NCBI RefSeq assembly: GCF_009377175.1
Contig: NZ_VJZD01000086.1
Coordinates: 1 to 34,773, forward strand
Direction: 5' to 3'
Length of the DNA: 34,773 nt
Source of the DNA: Streptomyces adustus
GTDB lineage: Bacteria > Actinomycetota > Actinomycetes > Streptomycetales > Streptomycetaceae
The translations under genes were made by a program, and so were the position numbers. The notes under the pieces were generated by a model. The model saw only the letters and a list, made by a program, of their open reading frames with translations, had not been told where the DNA came from and searched no databases. How positions within the stretch are numbered: the stretch's first letter is position 1; every line of letters starts with the position of its first letter. This document shows positions 22,428-30,384 of this stretch, piece by piece.

Positions 22428-23471
22428 GTGATCGTCTGGATCAACGGTGCGTTCGGCGCGGGGAAGAGCGCGACCGCGCGGGAACTGATCGAACTGATCC
22501 CGAACAGCACACTCTTCGACCCCGAGGTCATCGGGGCGGCACTCACGCATCTGCTGCCACCCAAACACCTCGCCGAGGTCGGCGACTTCCAGGACCTGCC
22601 GATCTGGCGGCGGCTCGTGATCGACACCGCGGCCGCGATGCTCGCCGAGCTCGGCGGCACCCTGGTGGTCCCCATGACACTGCTGCGCCAGGAGTACCGC
22701 GACGAGATCTTCGGTGGTCTCGCCGCCCGGCGACTGGCCGTGCGGCATGTGCTCCTCGCCCCGGCGGAAACGATCCTGCGCGAGCGCATAGCCGACCGCG
22801 AACTCCCGCCGGACCTGCCCGACGGGGAGATACGGGTACGCCAGTGGTCATACGACCACATCGAGCCCTACCGCGCCGCGCTCGCCGGCTGGCTCGCCGC
22901 CGACGCGCACCTCGTCGACACCAGCGCCCTCACCCCGTACGAGACGGCCGTCCGCGTCGCCGAGGCCGTCGGCAGCGGGGACGCGGCCACCTGTGCCATC
23001 GTGCAGACCCCCGAGCCGACGGCCGAGACGACCGCCGCGGGGGTGCTGCTCTTCGACGACCAGGACCGGGTGCTGCTGGTCGACCCCACGTACAAGGCCG
23101 GCTGGGAGTTCCCCGGCGGCGTCGTCGAACCCGGCGAGGCCCCCGCGCAGGCAGGGGTGCGCGAAGTCGCGGAGGAGACCGGGATACACCTCGACGAGAT
23201 GCCCCGCCTCCTCGTCGTCGACTGGGAACGGCCCGTGCCGCCCGGCTACGGCGGGCTGCGGCTGCTCTTCGACGGCGGCCGCCTCGACCCCGACCGCGCC
23301 GCCGGACTGCTGCTGCCCGGCCCCGAACTGCGCGCCTGGCGCTTCGCCAGCGAACAGGAGGCCGCCGACCTGCTCCCGCCCGTCCGGTATGAGCGGCTGC
23401 GCTGGGCCCTGCGCGCGAAGGAACGCGGCGCGGCCCTGTACCTGGAGGCGGGCACACCGGTCGGCGGCTGA
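22428..23471 (+). CDS. TmrB-like P-loop kinase fused to a NUDIX hydrolase domain
   Basis: A 347-aa two-domain protein. Residues 1-180 match TmrB-type P-loop proteins: MIVWINGAFGAGKSAT (Walker A 7-14), then FDPEVIGAAL, DFQDLPIWR and GGTLVVPMTLL, closely following the order in Bacillus TmrB, the tunicamycin-resistance ATP-binding protein. Residues 200-340 are a NUDIX domain with a complete box from G231 (GVVEPGE) to REVAEETGI at 245-253. Start: GTG 22428 with AGAGGGGGA upstream and the domain beginning at residue 2. A fusion suggests one enzyme that phosphorylates and another that hydrolyses related nucleotides or nucleoside-like antibiotics; this is inference. The stop codon opens a 31-bp tandem repeat. 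Confidence 0.85.
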   Translation: MIVWINGAFGAGKSATARELIELIPNSTLFDPEVIGAALTHLLPPKHLAEVGDFQDLPIWRRLVIDTAAAMLAELGGTLVVPMTLLRQEYRDEIFGGLAARRLAVRHVLLAPAETILRERIADRELPPDLPDGEIRVRQWSYDHIEPYRAALAGWLAADAHLVDTSALTPYETAVRVAEAVGSGDAATCAIVQTPEPTAETTAAGVLLFDDQDRVLLVDPTYKAGWEFPGGVVEPGEAPAQAGVREVAEETGIHLDEMPRLLVVDWERPVPPGYGGLRLLFDGGRLDPDRAAGLLLPGPELRAWRFASEQEAADLLPPVRYERLRWALRAKERGAALYLEAGTPVGG

Positions 23472-23608
23472 CGTACGGCCCGGTGCCGCGGTGCGCGGTT
23501 GACGTACGGCCCGCTACAGCGGTTGGTGACCGACGTACGGCCCGCTACAGCGGTCGGTGACCGACGTACGGCCCGGTGACGCGGTCGGCGGGCGACGTGC
23601 GGCCCGGG
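23470..23608. repeat. 31-bp tandem repeat starting at the kinase-NUDIX stop codon
   Basis: Four 31-bp copies begin at 23470, 23501, 23532 and 23563, with a 15-nt partial at 23594. Each opens with GACGTACGGCCCG (GACGTGCGGCCCG in the last); copies 2 and 3 differ at a single base. The first copy begins at the second base of the TGA stop (23469-23471). Confidence 0.93.
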
Positions 23609-23686
23609 AGGGCGGCCGCCGACGCGCGCCCTCCCGCGGGTGTCGCGGTGGGCCCCGGAATTCGCCTCGTGGCGAGGGGCCCACCG
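23605..23686. terminator. Two hairpins between convergent kinase-NUDIX and M20 genes
   Basis: The first hairpin pairs CGGGAGGGCG (23605-23614) with CGCCCTCCCG (23627-23636). The second pairs 23646-23656 (CGGTGGGCCCC) with 23676-23686 over 11 bp, and continues inside with TCGCC-TCGT-GGCGA (23662-23675). Together they form a bidirectional terminator. Confidence 0.85.
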
Positions 23687-23702
23687 GCGCGGGCCGGGTG
23701 GA

Positions 23703-25058
23703 TCAGCCGGCCGCGTAGTTCAGCAGGAACAGCGCCTCGGCCACCGACAGCCGCTCCAGCTCCTCGGGGGACACGCTCTCGTCCACCGCGTGGATCTGCG
23801 CCTCCGGCTCGCTCAGACCGATGAGCAGGATCTCCGCCTCCGGGTAGAGGGACGCCAGGGTGTTGCACAGCGGGATGGAGCCGCCCTGGCCGGCGTACTG
23901 CATCTGCTGACCCGGGTACGCCACCGTCATCGCCTCGGCCATCGCCGTGTACGCCGGGCTGGCCGTCTCGGCGCTGAACGCCTGACCCTGGCCGACCTGC
24001 TCCGTGCGCACCCGCGCACCCCACGGCGTGTGCGTCTCCAGGTGGGCCTGGAGCAGCTTCGTCGCCTCGACCGCGTCGACGCCCGGCGGCACCCGCAGGC
24101 TCACCTTGGCCCGGGCGCTCGCCTGCACGGACGGGGTCGCGCCGACGACCGGCGGGCAGTCGATGCCCAGCACCGTGACGGCCGGACGGGCCCAGATGCG
24201 GTCGGCGACCGTGCCGGAGCCGATCAGCCCGACGCCGTCGAGCACCTTGGCGTCCTTGCGGAACTGCTCCTCGTCGTACTGGAGGCCGTCCCACGGGGAC
24301 GTCGGGGCGAGCCCGTCGACCGTCGTCGAACCGTCCTCGGCGCGCAGCGAGTCCAGTACGCGGACGAGCGCGGCCAGCGCGTCGGGCGCGGCGCCGCCGA
24401 ACTGGCCCGAGTGCAGGTTGCCCTCCAGCGTGTCGACCTGCACGTTGAGCATCGTCATGCCGCGCAGCGTGGTGGTGACGGTCGGCAGGCCGACGCGGAA
24501 GTTGCCCGCGTCGCCGATGACGATCGTGTCGGCGGCCAGCAGCTCCGGGTGTTGTTCGGCGTACCGCTCCAGGCCGCCCGTGCCCATCTCCTCCGAGCCC
24601 TCGGCGATCACCTTGACGTGCACCGGGACACCGCCGTTCGCCTTCAGCGCACGCAGGGCGAGCAGGTGCATGATCACGCCGCCCTTGCAGTCGGCGGCGC
24701 CGCGGCCGTACCAACGGCCGTCGCGCTCGGTCAGTTCGAACGGCGGGGTGGACCAGGCGGCCTCGTCCAGCGGCGGCTGCACGTCGTAGTGGGCGTACAG
24801 CAGGACGGTCCTGGCACCCTCCGGGCCGGGCAGGTAGCCGTAGACCGACTGCGTGCCGTCGGGGGTGTCGAGCAGTTCCACGTCCGTGAAGCCCTCGGCG
24901 CGCAGGGCGTCGGCGATCCAGTTCGCGGCGCCCTCGCTCTCGCTCTTGGGGAACTGGTCGAAGTCCGCCACCGACTTGAAAGCCACCAGTTCGGTGAGCT
25001 CCGCCTTCGCCCTGGGCATCAGCGAGGCGACGGTCTCGGCGACCGGATTCGACGACAT
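23703..25058 (-). CDS. M20-family dipeptidase (CNDP-like)
   Basis: Cytoplasmic zinc metallopeptidase of 451 aa with the metal-ligand set of the M20 family: YAHYDVQP (His90, Asp92), GRGAADCKGG (Asp123), EGSEEMGTGG (catalytic Glu156 and Glu157), GDAGNF (about 183) and a terminal QIHAVDES His. HSGQFGG within the lid domain is also typical. It should hydrolyse dipeptides or short peptides. Start ATG 25058 with AGGAGCG upstream; the longer frame to 25238 runs into the divergent promoter region. Divergent from the flavoprotein gene across 181 bp. Confidence 0.92.
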   Translation of the reverse strand: MSSNPVAETVASLMPRAKAELTELVAFKSVADFDQFPKSESEGAANWIADALRAEGFTDVELLDTPDGTQSVYGYLPGPEGARTVLLYAHYDVQPPLDEAAWSTPPFELTERDGRWYGRGAADCKGGVIMHLLALRALKANGGVPVHVKVIAEGSEEMGTGGLERYAEQHPELLAADTIVIGDAGNFRVGLPTVTTTLRGMTMLNVQVDTLEGNLHSGQFGGAAPDALAALVRVLDSLRAEDGSTTVDGLAPTSPWDGLQYDEEQFRKDAKVLDGVGLIGSGTVADRIWARPAVTVLGIDCPPVVGATPSVQASARAKVSLRVPPGVDAVEATKLLQAHLETHTPWGARVRTEQVGQGQAFSAETASPAYTAMAEAMTVAYPGQQMQYAGQGGSIPLCNTLASLYPEAEILLIGLSEPEAQIHAVDESVSPEELERLSVAEALFLLNYAAG

Positions 25059-25239
25059 GGGCACGCTCCTGGTGGGTGCGACGTTGTACGTGTGTGTACG
25101 GATGATCGTGTCAGCGTATGCGCACCTGGGGTACAGGGCGCAAACGCCTCCGATACTCCCACAGCGGTCCCGGGCCACGGCCGCCGTAGGATGCGGGGGA
25201 CAGGTGCGGCAGCGGCTTGATCGGGAGCAGTAGACCATC

Positions 25240-26646
25240 GTGAGCAGCGAGAACTCTTCGGCGGACGACGTGCGGCAGGTGTGGGACGTCGTCGTGGTGG
25301 GCGCGGGACCCGCGGGGGCCTCGGCCGCCTACGCGGCGGCGGTCGCAGGGCGGCGCGTCCTGTTGCTGGAGAAAGCGGAGCTGCCCCGCTACAAAACGTG
25401 CGGCGGCGGCATCATCGGACCGTCGCGGGACAGCCTGCCGCCCGGCTTCGAACTGCCGTTGCAGGACCGGGTGCACGCGGTGACGTTCTCGAACAACGGC
25501 CGCTTCACCCGGACCCGGCGCTCCAAGCGGATGCTGTTCGGGCTGATCAACCGGCCCGAGTTCGACCAGCAACTGGTCGAGCACGCCCAGAAGGCGGGCG
25601 CCGACCTGCGGACCGGCGTCACCGTGCAGCGGGTGGAGCAGCACGGCTCGGCCGTACCGGACCGGCGCACGGTCGCCGTCGTCCTCCAGGGCGGCGAGAC
25701 GGTGTTCGCGCGAGCGGTGGTCGGCGCGGACGGCAGCGCCAGCCGCATAGGGGCGCATGTCGGTGTGAAGCTCGACCAGGTCGACCTCGGGCTGGAGGCG
25801 GAGATCCCGGTGCCGGAGACGGTCGCCGAGGACTGGCGGGGACGGGTCCTCATCGACTGGGGGCCGATGCCCGGCAGCTACGGCTGGGTGTTCCCCAAGG
25901 GCGACACGCTGACGGTCGGGGTGATCTCGGCCCGTGGCGAAGGCGCCGCGACCAAGCGCTACCTGGAGGACTTCATCGCCCGGCTCGGCCTCGCGGGCTT
26001 CGAACCGAGCATCTCCTCCGGGCATCTGACCCGCTGCCGGGCCGACGACTCGCCGCTGTCGCGCGGCCGGGTCCTCGTGTGCGGGGACGCGGCCGGACTG
26101 CTGGAGCCGTGGACGCGCGAGGGCATCTCGTTCGCGCTGCGCTCGGGGCGGCTCGCGGGCGAGTGGGCGGTCCGCATCGCCGAGGCGCACGACGCCGTGG
26201 ACACCCGCAGGCAGGCCCTGAACTACGCCTTCGCGATCAAGGCCGGGCTGGGCGTGGAGATGAGCGTCGGCAAGCGGATGCTGGCGGTGTTCGAGCGGCG
26301 GCCCGGGGTCTTCCACGCGGCGCTGACGGGTTTCCGGCCCGCCTGGCGCGCGTTCGCGGACATCACCCGGGGCGCGACGACCCTGGGTGAGCTCATGCGC
26401 GGCCACCCCCTCGCCCAGCGCGCCCTGACCGCGCTGGACCGCCGGCCCACGCCGGACGCGGCGAGCGGTGCGGACGACGCCGACGGTGCGGGTGATGGGG
26501 GCGGTGCTCGTGGCGTACGGGGAGCGCGTGGCGCGAGCGGTACGAGCGGTGCGAGTGCCAAGGGTGGCGCCGCGGTCGCGGACGGCGAGAGCCCCGAGGC
26601 GCGCGAGGCCGACGATGTCCGTGAGGCCGACGAGACCGGCTCCTGA
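25240..26646 (+). CDS. Geranylgeranyl reductase-family FAD-dependent oxidoreductase
   Basis: A 468-aa flavoprotein. The FAD Rossmann motif VVVGAGPAGASAAYA is near residues 18-32, followed by PRYKTCGGG, GADGSASRIGA, WVFPKGDTLTVGV and the second FAD motif VCGDAAGLLEPWTREGISFA, the standard order for geranylgeranyl reductases, which saturate isoprenoid chains of quinones or lipids. In Streptomyces the product may be a menaquinone or other prenyl lipid; the substrate is not proven. Residues from about 405 to the end form an Ala/Gly/Ser/Asp-rich disordered tail that is not part of the family. GTG start at 25240, GGGAGC 12 nt upstream. It ends 7 bp from the convergent deazaflavin-dependent oxidoreductase. 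Confidence 0.88.
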   Translation: MSSENSSADDVRQVWDVVVVGAGPAGASAAYAAAVAGRRVLLLEKAELPRYKTCGGGIIGPSRDSLPPGFELPLQDRVHAVTFSNNGRFTRTRRSKRMLFGLINRPEFDQQLVEHAQKAGADLRTGVTVQRVEQHGSAVPDRRTVAVVLQGGETVFARAVVGADGSASRIGAHVGVKLDQVDLGLEAEIPVPETVAEDWRGRVLIDWGPMPGSYGWVFPKGDTLTVGVISARGEGAATKRYLEDFIARLGLAGFEPSISSGHLTRCRADDSPLSRGRVLVCGDAAGLLEPWTREGISFALRSGRLAGEWAVRIAEAHDAVDTRRQALNYAFAIKAGLGVEMSVGKRMLAVFERRPGVFHAALTGFRPAWRAFADITRGATTLGELMRGHPLAQRALTALDRRPTPDAASGADDADGAGDGGGARGVRGARGASGTSGASAKGGAAVADGESPEAREADDVREADETGS

Positions 26647-26653
26647 TGCTCGT

Positions 26654-27103
26654 TCAGCTCTTGAGGCTGATGAGGAAGACCGGGTGGTCCGGAGCGATCC
26701 TGCGCAGGTCGGCGTCGGGGGAGTCGGGCCCGACGCCGTTGAAGAAGACGCCCACCTCGGCCTTCCAGCGCTTGAGGTAGGCGCGCAGCAGCGGGACCTT
26801 GTCGTCGTCGGCGACCTCGGTCGCGGTGAACTCGTCCACGTTCTTGCCCAGGCGCAGTTCACCGCCGCCGGCCGCCCGCATGTTGTGCGTCCACTGGACG
26901 TGACCGCGAGGGGCGAGCAGGTAGTGACGGCCGTCCACCGTCAGGAGGTTCACGGGGGTGGTCCGCCATTCGCCGCTCTTGCGGCCGCGGACCGCCAGTA
27001 CCCGAGAGCCCCAGACGCTGATGCCGCGGCGGGTGATCCAGGCGACGGCACGGTTGAAGACGTTGACGGTGAACCAACCGGGCTTCTTGACGTGCGTGGA
27101 CAT
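26654..27103 (-). CDS. Deazaflavin (F420)-dependent nitroreductase-family oxidoreductase
   Basis: A 149-aa protein of the Ddn/Rv3547 split-barrel family, which uses F420H2 to reduce quinones and nitro compounds. Diagnostic segments: LAVRGRKSGEWRTTPVNLL, VDGRHYLLAPRGHVQWTHNMRAAGGGEL and the acidic C-terminal half. Start ATG 27103 with AGGAGG upstream. It is divergent from the TetR gene across a 205-bp region full of operator-like boxes, so that regulator probably controls it. Confidence 0.9.
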   Translation of the reverse strand: MSTHVKKPGWFTVNVFNRAVAWITRRGISVWGSRVLAVRGRKSGEWRTTPVNLLTVDGRHYLLAPRGHVQWTHNMRAAGGGELRLGKNVDEFTATEVADDDKVPLLRAYLKRWKAEVGVFFNGVGPDSPDADLRRIAPDHPVFLISLKS

Positions 27104-27139
27104 GGCTACTTCCTCCTGGAAGCTCGCGGGGAGCGCATT

Positions 27140-27298
27140 GCGAGAGCAGTGCTCTCGCTTGATGGACAGTCTGCTGGAGATCGGTGATCCATAGCAAGAG
27201 CACTGCTCTCAATTTTTTGCGGTGCTCTCATTTCTTGGCGCTGCTCTCGTTTCATTGCAGTGCTCTCGGTTGTGTGCACTGCTCCCGAAACGTGGGAC
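27140..27298. promoter_or_regulatory. Operator cluster: 19-bp palindrome and 19-bp-periodic TGCTCTC array
   Basis: GCGAGAGCA-G-TGCTCTCGC (27140-27158) is a perfect palindrome near the oxidoreductase start. AGAGCA-C-TGCTCT (27197-27209) is a second palindrome. From it, the box TGCTCTC (last copy TGCTCCC) repeats at 27204, 27223, 27242, 27261 and 27280, exactly 19 bp apart, each followed by an AT-richer stretch such as ATTTCTT or GTTTCATT. The cluster ends 11 nt before the TetR start codon and must overlap its promoter. It is most simply an iterated operator for the TetR protein. Confidence 0.8.
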
Positions 27299-27308
27299 AC
27301 TCGCTCGT

Positions 27309-28031
27309 ATGAGCAACCCCCCAGACGGCACCCGAGGCGCCCGAGCCCGCGCCAGGGCCGAGGTCACCGCGGCCATCAAGGACGAGGCGCGCAGACAACT
27401 CGCGGCGGAGGGCGCCGCGAAGCTGTCGCTGCGAGCCGTGGCGCGCGAACTCGGGATGGCCTCCTCCGCGCTGTACCGCTACTTCCCCAGCCGTGACGAC
27501 CTGCTCACCGCCCTCATCATCGACGCCTACAACTCCCTGGGCGAGAGCGCGGAGGCGGCGGAGGCCGCGGTCGCCGAGGCCGGTCCGGCGCACAGATGGA
27601 CCGCGGTGTGCGAGGCCGCCCGGGCCTGGGCGCTCGCCCACCCGCACGAGTACGCGCTGATCTACGGGTCCCCGGTGCCGGGATACTCCGCGCCCCAGAC
27701 GACCGTCCCGGCCGCCGCGCGGGTCGGCCTCCTCCTCATCGACATCGTGCGGGACGCGCACCGGGGACTCGGCGTGGCCAAGCCGCCGCTGCCGGCCGAA
27801 CTGCGCGCCGAGGCCGAGCGGATGACCGCCGACCTCGCGCCCGATCTGCCCCCGGAGGTGGTCACGGCACTTGTCGCGGCCTGGGCGCAGCTCTACGGGC
27901 TGATCGGCTTCGAGCTGTTCGGGCAGTTCAACCGGGTCGTGGAGGACCGCGAGCCGTTCTTCCGGCTCGCGGTGGCCCGGCTCGCCCACGGCGTGGGGCT
28001 GGTGTACCCGCAGCAGGGCCGGACCGACTGA
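27309..28031 (+). CDS. TetR-family transcriptional regulator
   Basis: A 240-aa TetR repressor. The N-terminal helix-turn-helix (residues about 20-68) ends with LRAVARELGMASSALYRYFP, followed by SRDDLLTALI; the C-terminal ligand domain has YALIYGSPVPGY and AWAQLYGLIGFELFGQF, as in the TetR_C_13/WHG-type subgroup. Start ATG 27309; there is no clear ribosome site, and GACACT (27295-27300) 8 nt before it might be a -10 box of a leaderless mRNA. It probably controls itself and the divergent F420-type oxidoreductase through the box array, perhaps in response to a quinone-like or toxic ligand. Confidence 0.9.
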   Translation: MSNPPDGTRGARARARAEVTAAIKDEARRQLAAEGAAKLSLRAVARELGMASSALYRYFPSRDDLLTALIIDAYNSLGESAEAAEAAVAEAGPAHRWTAVCEAARAWALAHPHEYALIYGSPVPGYSAPQTTVPAAARVGLLLIDIVRDAHRGLGVAKPPLPAELRAEAERMTADLAPDLPPEVVTALVAAWAQLYGLIGFELFGQFNRVVEDREPFFRLAVARLAHGVGLVYPQQGRTD

Positions 28032-28098
28032 GCGGACCGGCCGTGCGTGCGGGTACCGCGTCGGCGTACTGCGCGGGGAGTACGCGTGATCGCCCCGA

Positions 28099-28135
28099 CC
28101 GGCGGACGTCCGCCGGGGGCGGCGGCGTCTAGCGT
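28099..28135 (+). promoter_or_regulatory. Promoter and 18-bp palindrome before the histidine kinase
   Basis: CCGGCGGACGTCCGCCGG (28099-28116) is a perfect 18-bp palindrome. TAGCGT (28130-28135) fits a -10 box and ends 7 nt before the ATG at 28143, with no ribosome site. No TTGAC-like -35 is visible; the palindrome covers the -35 position, which suggests activator control, possibly by the linked response regulator. Confidence 0.5.
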
Positions 28136-28142
28136 GGCGGAC

Positions 28143-29435
28143 ATGGACGAGCAGCGCGTATCCGATGGCGGGCCGCCCCCGCGGTGGCGGCACGGGCCGC
28201 TGGGGACCCTCTGGGACAAGGAGGAGCGAGGTACCCGTTGGCCGTGGCGCTCCACCGTCGTGATCACCGTGTTCGTGCTCGGCGGGTCGAACTTCGCGGC
28301 CCACGCCCAGCAGAGCGGACGGCTCCCGCTGGACGCCCTCGCGCGCGTGCTGCTGCTGGCCGGATCGGCTCTGCTCCTGTGGCGGAAGCGCTGTCCGGCG
28401 CTCGTCGCCTTCGGCACGGCCGCGGTCACCCTGGTCTATCTGGCCGCCGGATACGCGTACGGGCCGGTCTTCCTGACCGTCGCCGTGGCCTGCTTCAGCG
28501 CGGTCGTCACGGGGCACCGCGAGGTCGCGTGGTCGGCGGTGGGGATGCTCTGGGCAGGCCATGTGCTGGTGACCCACTGGCTCTACCGGTGGCTGCCGCC
28601 GACCGGTGACGCGGCGGCCTCCTGGTGGCAGGAGGCCGCCGTCGCCACCTGGGTGGCCGGGGTGCTCGCGGTGTCCGAACTGGCCCGGGCACGGCGTGAG
28701 CAGTGGGCCCGGGAGCGGGCCGAGCGGGCACGGGCGGCGCGTCGGCGCGCCGACGAGGAACGGCTGCGGATCGCCCGCGAACTGCACGACGTCCTCGCGC
28801 ACAGCATCTCCGTGATCAACGTGCAGGCGGGCGTCGGCCTGGCGCTCCTGGACACGGACCCGGAGCAGGCACGCACGGCGCTCACCACCATCAGGGCCGC
28901 GAGCAAGGAGGCGCTCGGCGAGGTCCGCCAGGTGCTCGACACACTGCGTACGCCGGGTGACGCGCCGCGCACGCCCGCGCCCGGTCTCGACCGGCTGCCC
29001 GAACTGGTGGAACAGGCGGCCACCGCGGGGCTCGCCGTCGAGGTCGAGGGGCGGCCGCCCCGGCTGTCGCCCGGCGCGGACCTCGCCGCGTTCCGTATCG
29101 TCCAGGAGGCCCTCACCAACGTCGTGCGGCATTCCGGTTCGCGGCACGCACGCGTGCGCGTCGAGCACGCCGGGGGCGAACTGCGGTTGTGCGTCGACGA
29201 CGACGGGCCCGCGACCGGCGCCGACGCGGGCGGCAGCGGCAACGGGCTGGCCGGGATGCGGGAGCGGGCCGCCGCGCTCGGTGGCAGGATCGAGGCGGGA
29301 CCGCGCCCGGACGGCGGCTTCCGGGTGCTCGCCGTACTGCCGTCGGAACGGAAACAGGACCGGGCACCGGCACAGGCGCCGAGAACAGGATCGGGATCGG
29401 TGTCGTCGCCGTCGAAGACCGAGGAGGATCGGTGA
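28143..29435 (+). CDS. Sensor histidine kinase (DesK/NarX-type, HisKA_3)
   Basis: A 430-aa membrane histidine kinase. The N-terminal half has about five or six transmembrane segments (residues 37-55, 67-80, 86-100, 107-124, 129-147 and 165-178). After a coiled coil (about 182-206) the phosphorylation helix LRIARELHDVLAHSISVINV places the acceptor at His215. EALTNVVRHS is the N box, and VDDDGP with NGLAGMRERAAALGG forms the ATP-binding domain. It should phosphorylate the response regulator whose GTG overlaps its stop (GTGA). The signal is unknown. Start ATG 28143; the earlier in-frame ATG at 28047 lies upstream of the predicted promoter. Confidence 0.9.
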   Translation: MDEQRVSDGGPPPRWRHGPLGTLWDKEERGTRWPWRSTVVITVFVLGGSNFAAHAQQSGRLPLDALARVLLLAGSALLLWRKRCPALVAFGTAAVTLVYLAAGYAYGPVFLTVAVACFSAVVTGHREVAWSAVGMLWAGHVLVTHWLYRWLPPTGDAAASWWQEAAVATWVAGVLAVSELARARREQWARERAERARAARRRADEERLRIARELHDVLAHSISVINVQAGVGLALLDTDPEQARTALTTIRAASKEALGEVRQVLDTLRTPGDAPRTPAPGLDRLPELVEQAATAGLAVEVEGRPPRLSPGADLAAFRIVQEALTNVVRHSGSRHARVRVEHAGGELRLCVDDDGPATGADAGGSGNGLAGMRERAAALGGRIEAGPRPDGGFRVLAVLPSERKQDRAPAQAPRTGSGSVSSPSKTEEDR

Positions 29436-30097
29436 TCCGCGTACTGCTCGCCGACGACCAGTCGTTGGTCCGGGCCGGATTCCGGGCGCTGCTCGACGCG
29501 CAGTCGGACATCGAGGTGGCCGGAGAGGCCGCGGACGGCGAGGAGGCCCTGCGCGCGGTGCGCGAACTGCGCCCGGACGTCGTCCTGATGGACATCCGTA
29601 TGCCCCGCCTGGACGGCCTGGCGGCCACCCGTGGCATCACCGGCGACCCCGCGCTCGCGGGGGTCAAGGTGGTCATGCTCACCACCTTCGAGCTCGACGA
29701 GTACGTCTTCGAGGCGATCCGCTCGGGTGCCTCCGGCTTCCTGGTCAAGGACACCGAGCCGGAGGAACTGCTGCGGGCGGTACGGGCGGTGGTCGAAGGG
29801 GCCGCGTTGCTCTCGCCGGGCGTGACCCGTCGGCTGATCGCGGAGTTCGCGGCCCGTTCCAAGGAACCCGCGGCCGCCGACGACCTCGCCCGGCTCACCG
29901 AGCGGGAACGGGAGGTGATGGCTCTGGTCGGCATCGGTCTGTCCAACGACGAGATCGCCCGCCGCCTGGTGGTCAGCCCGTTGACCGCGAAGACCCACGT
30001 GAGCCGCACGATGGTGAAGCTGGGCGCGCGGGACCGGGCCCAACTGGTCGTGCTGGCCTACGAGTCGGGACTGGTGCGGCCGGGCTGGCTGGGCTGA
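29432..30097 (+). CDS. NarL/LuxR-family response regulator
   Basis: A 221-aa regulator with a receiver domain (residues 1-118; LLADDQ acidic pair, phospho-Asp54 in VLMDIRMP, Lys in FLVKDTEP) and a C-terminal LuxR-type helix-turn-helix (LTEREREVMALVGIGLSN onward, about 147-210). The GTG at 29432 overlaps the kinase stop, with GAGGAGG upstream, so the pair is coupled. Target genes are unknown; the perfect palindrome in the kinase promoter is a candidate autoregulatory site. The last 40 nt overlap the 3' end of the convergent small membrane protein gene. Confidence 0.93.
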   Translation: MIRVLLADDQSLVRAGFRALLDAQSDIEVAGEAADGEEALRAVRELRPDVVLMDIRMPRLDGLAATRGITGDPALAGVKVVMLTTFELDEYVFEAIRSGASGFLVKDTEPEELLRAVRAVVEGAALLSPGVTRRLIAEFAARSKEPAAADDLARLTEREREVMALVGIGLSNDEIARRLVVSPLTAKTHVSRTMVKLGARDRAQLVVLAYESGLVRPGWLG

Positions 30098-30384
30098 GAC
30101 AGCTCCGCCTGCCCGACTTCGTCCTCGACACCGGCGGCGGGGCGGCCCTGGAAGCGGAACAGCACGCTGACCACTCGTACGGCGAAGAGCACGGCCGCGA
30201 GCGCGAGCCCCGCGCGCAGCAGCAACTTCTCCCAAATGCCCGGAAGTTCGAACAGCAACGCGGGACCCGCGACGGCACCGAAGAGAAGTGCCGCGGCGAA
30301 CGCCGCGCTGCACAGCGCGTACCCGATCTCGACCGTGATCGCGTCCCGTTCGGCCTGTGTGCGCCGTCCCCCGTGGCCAGTCAT
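30058..30384 (-). CDS. Small two-TM membrane protein (DUF6332-like)
   Basis: A 108-aa protein with an N-terminal RRTQAERDAITVEIGYAL segment and two hydrophobic helices (about residues 25-48 and 56-80), followed by a polar tail. I think it belongs to the small actinobacterial family DUF6332, from memory of the pattern TQxERDAxTVEIGYAL; not confirmed. Function unknown. The ATG at 30384 is chosen because the family-like segment follows it directly. The coding 3' end overlaps the response regulator gene by 40 nt in antisense orientation. The 117-bp gap to the MFS stop shows no gene. Confidence 0.72.
   Translation of the reverse strand: MTGHGGRRTQAERDAITVEIGYALCSAAFAAALLFGAVAGPALLFELPGIWEKLLLRAGLALAAVLFAVRVVSVLFRFQGRPAAGVEDEVGQAELSQPSQPGRTSPDS

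Noticed and set aside
26455..26646. Low-complexity tail of the flavoprotein as a separate gene or frameshift
   Set aside because: The frame is continuous with the enzyme and retains GC-rich third positions; simplest as a disordered C-terminal extension.
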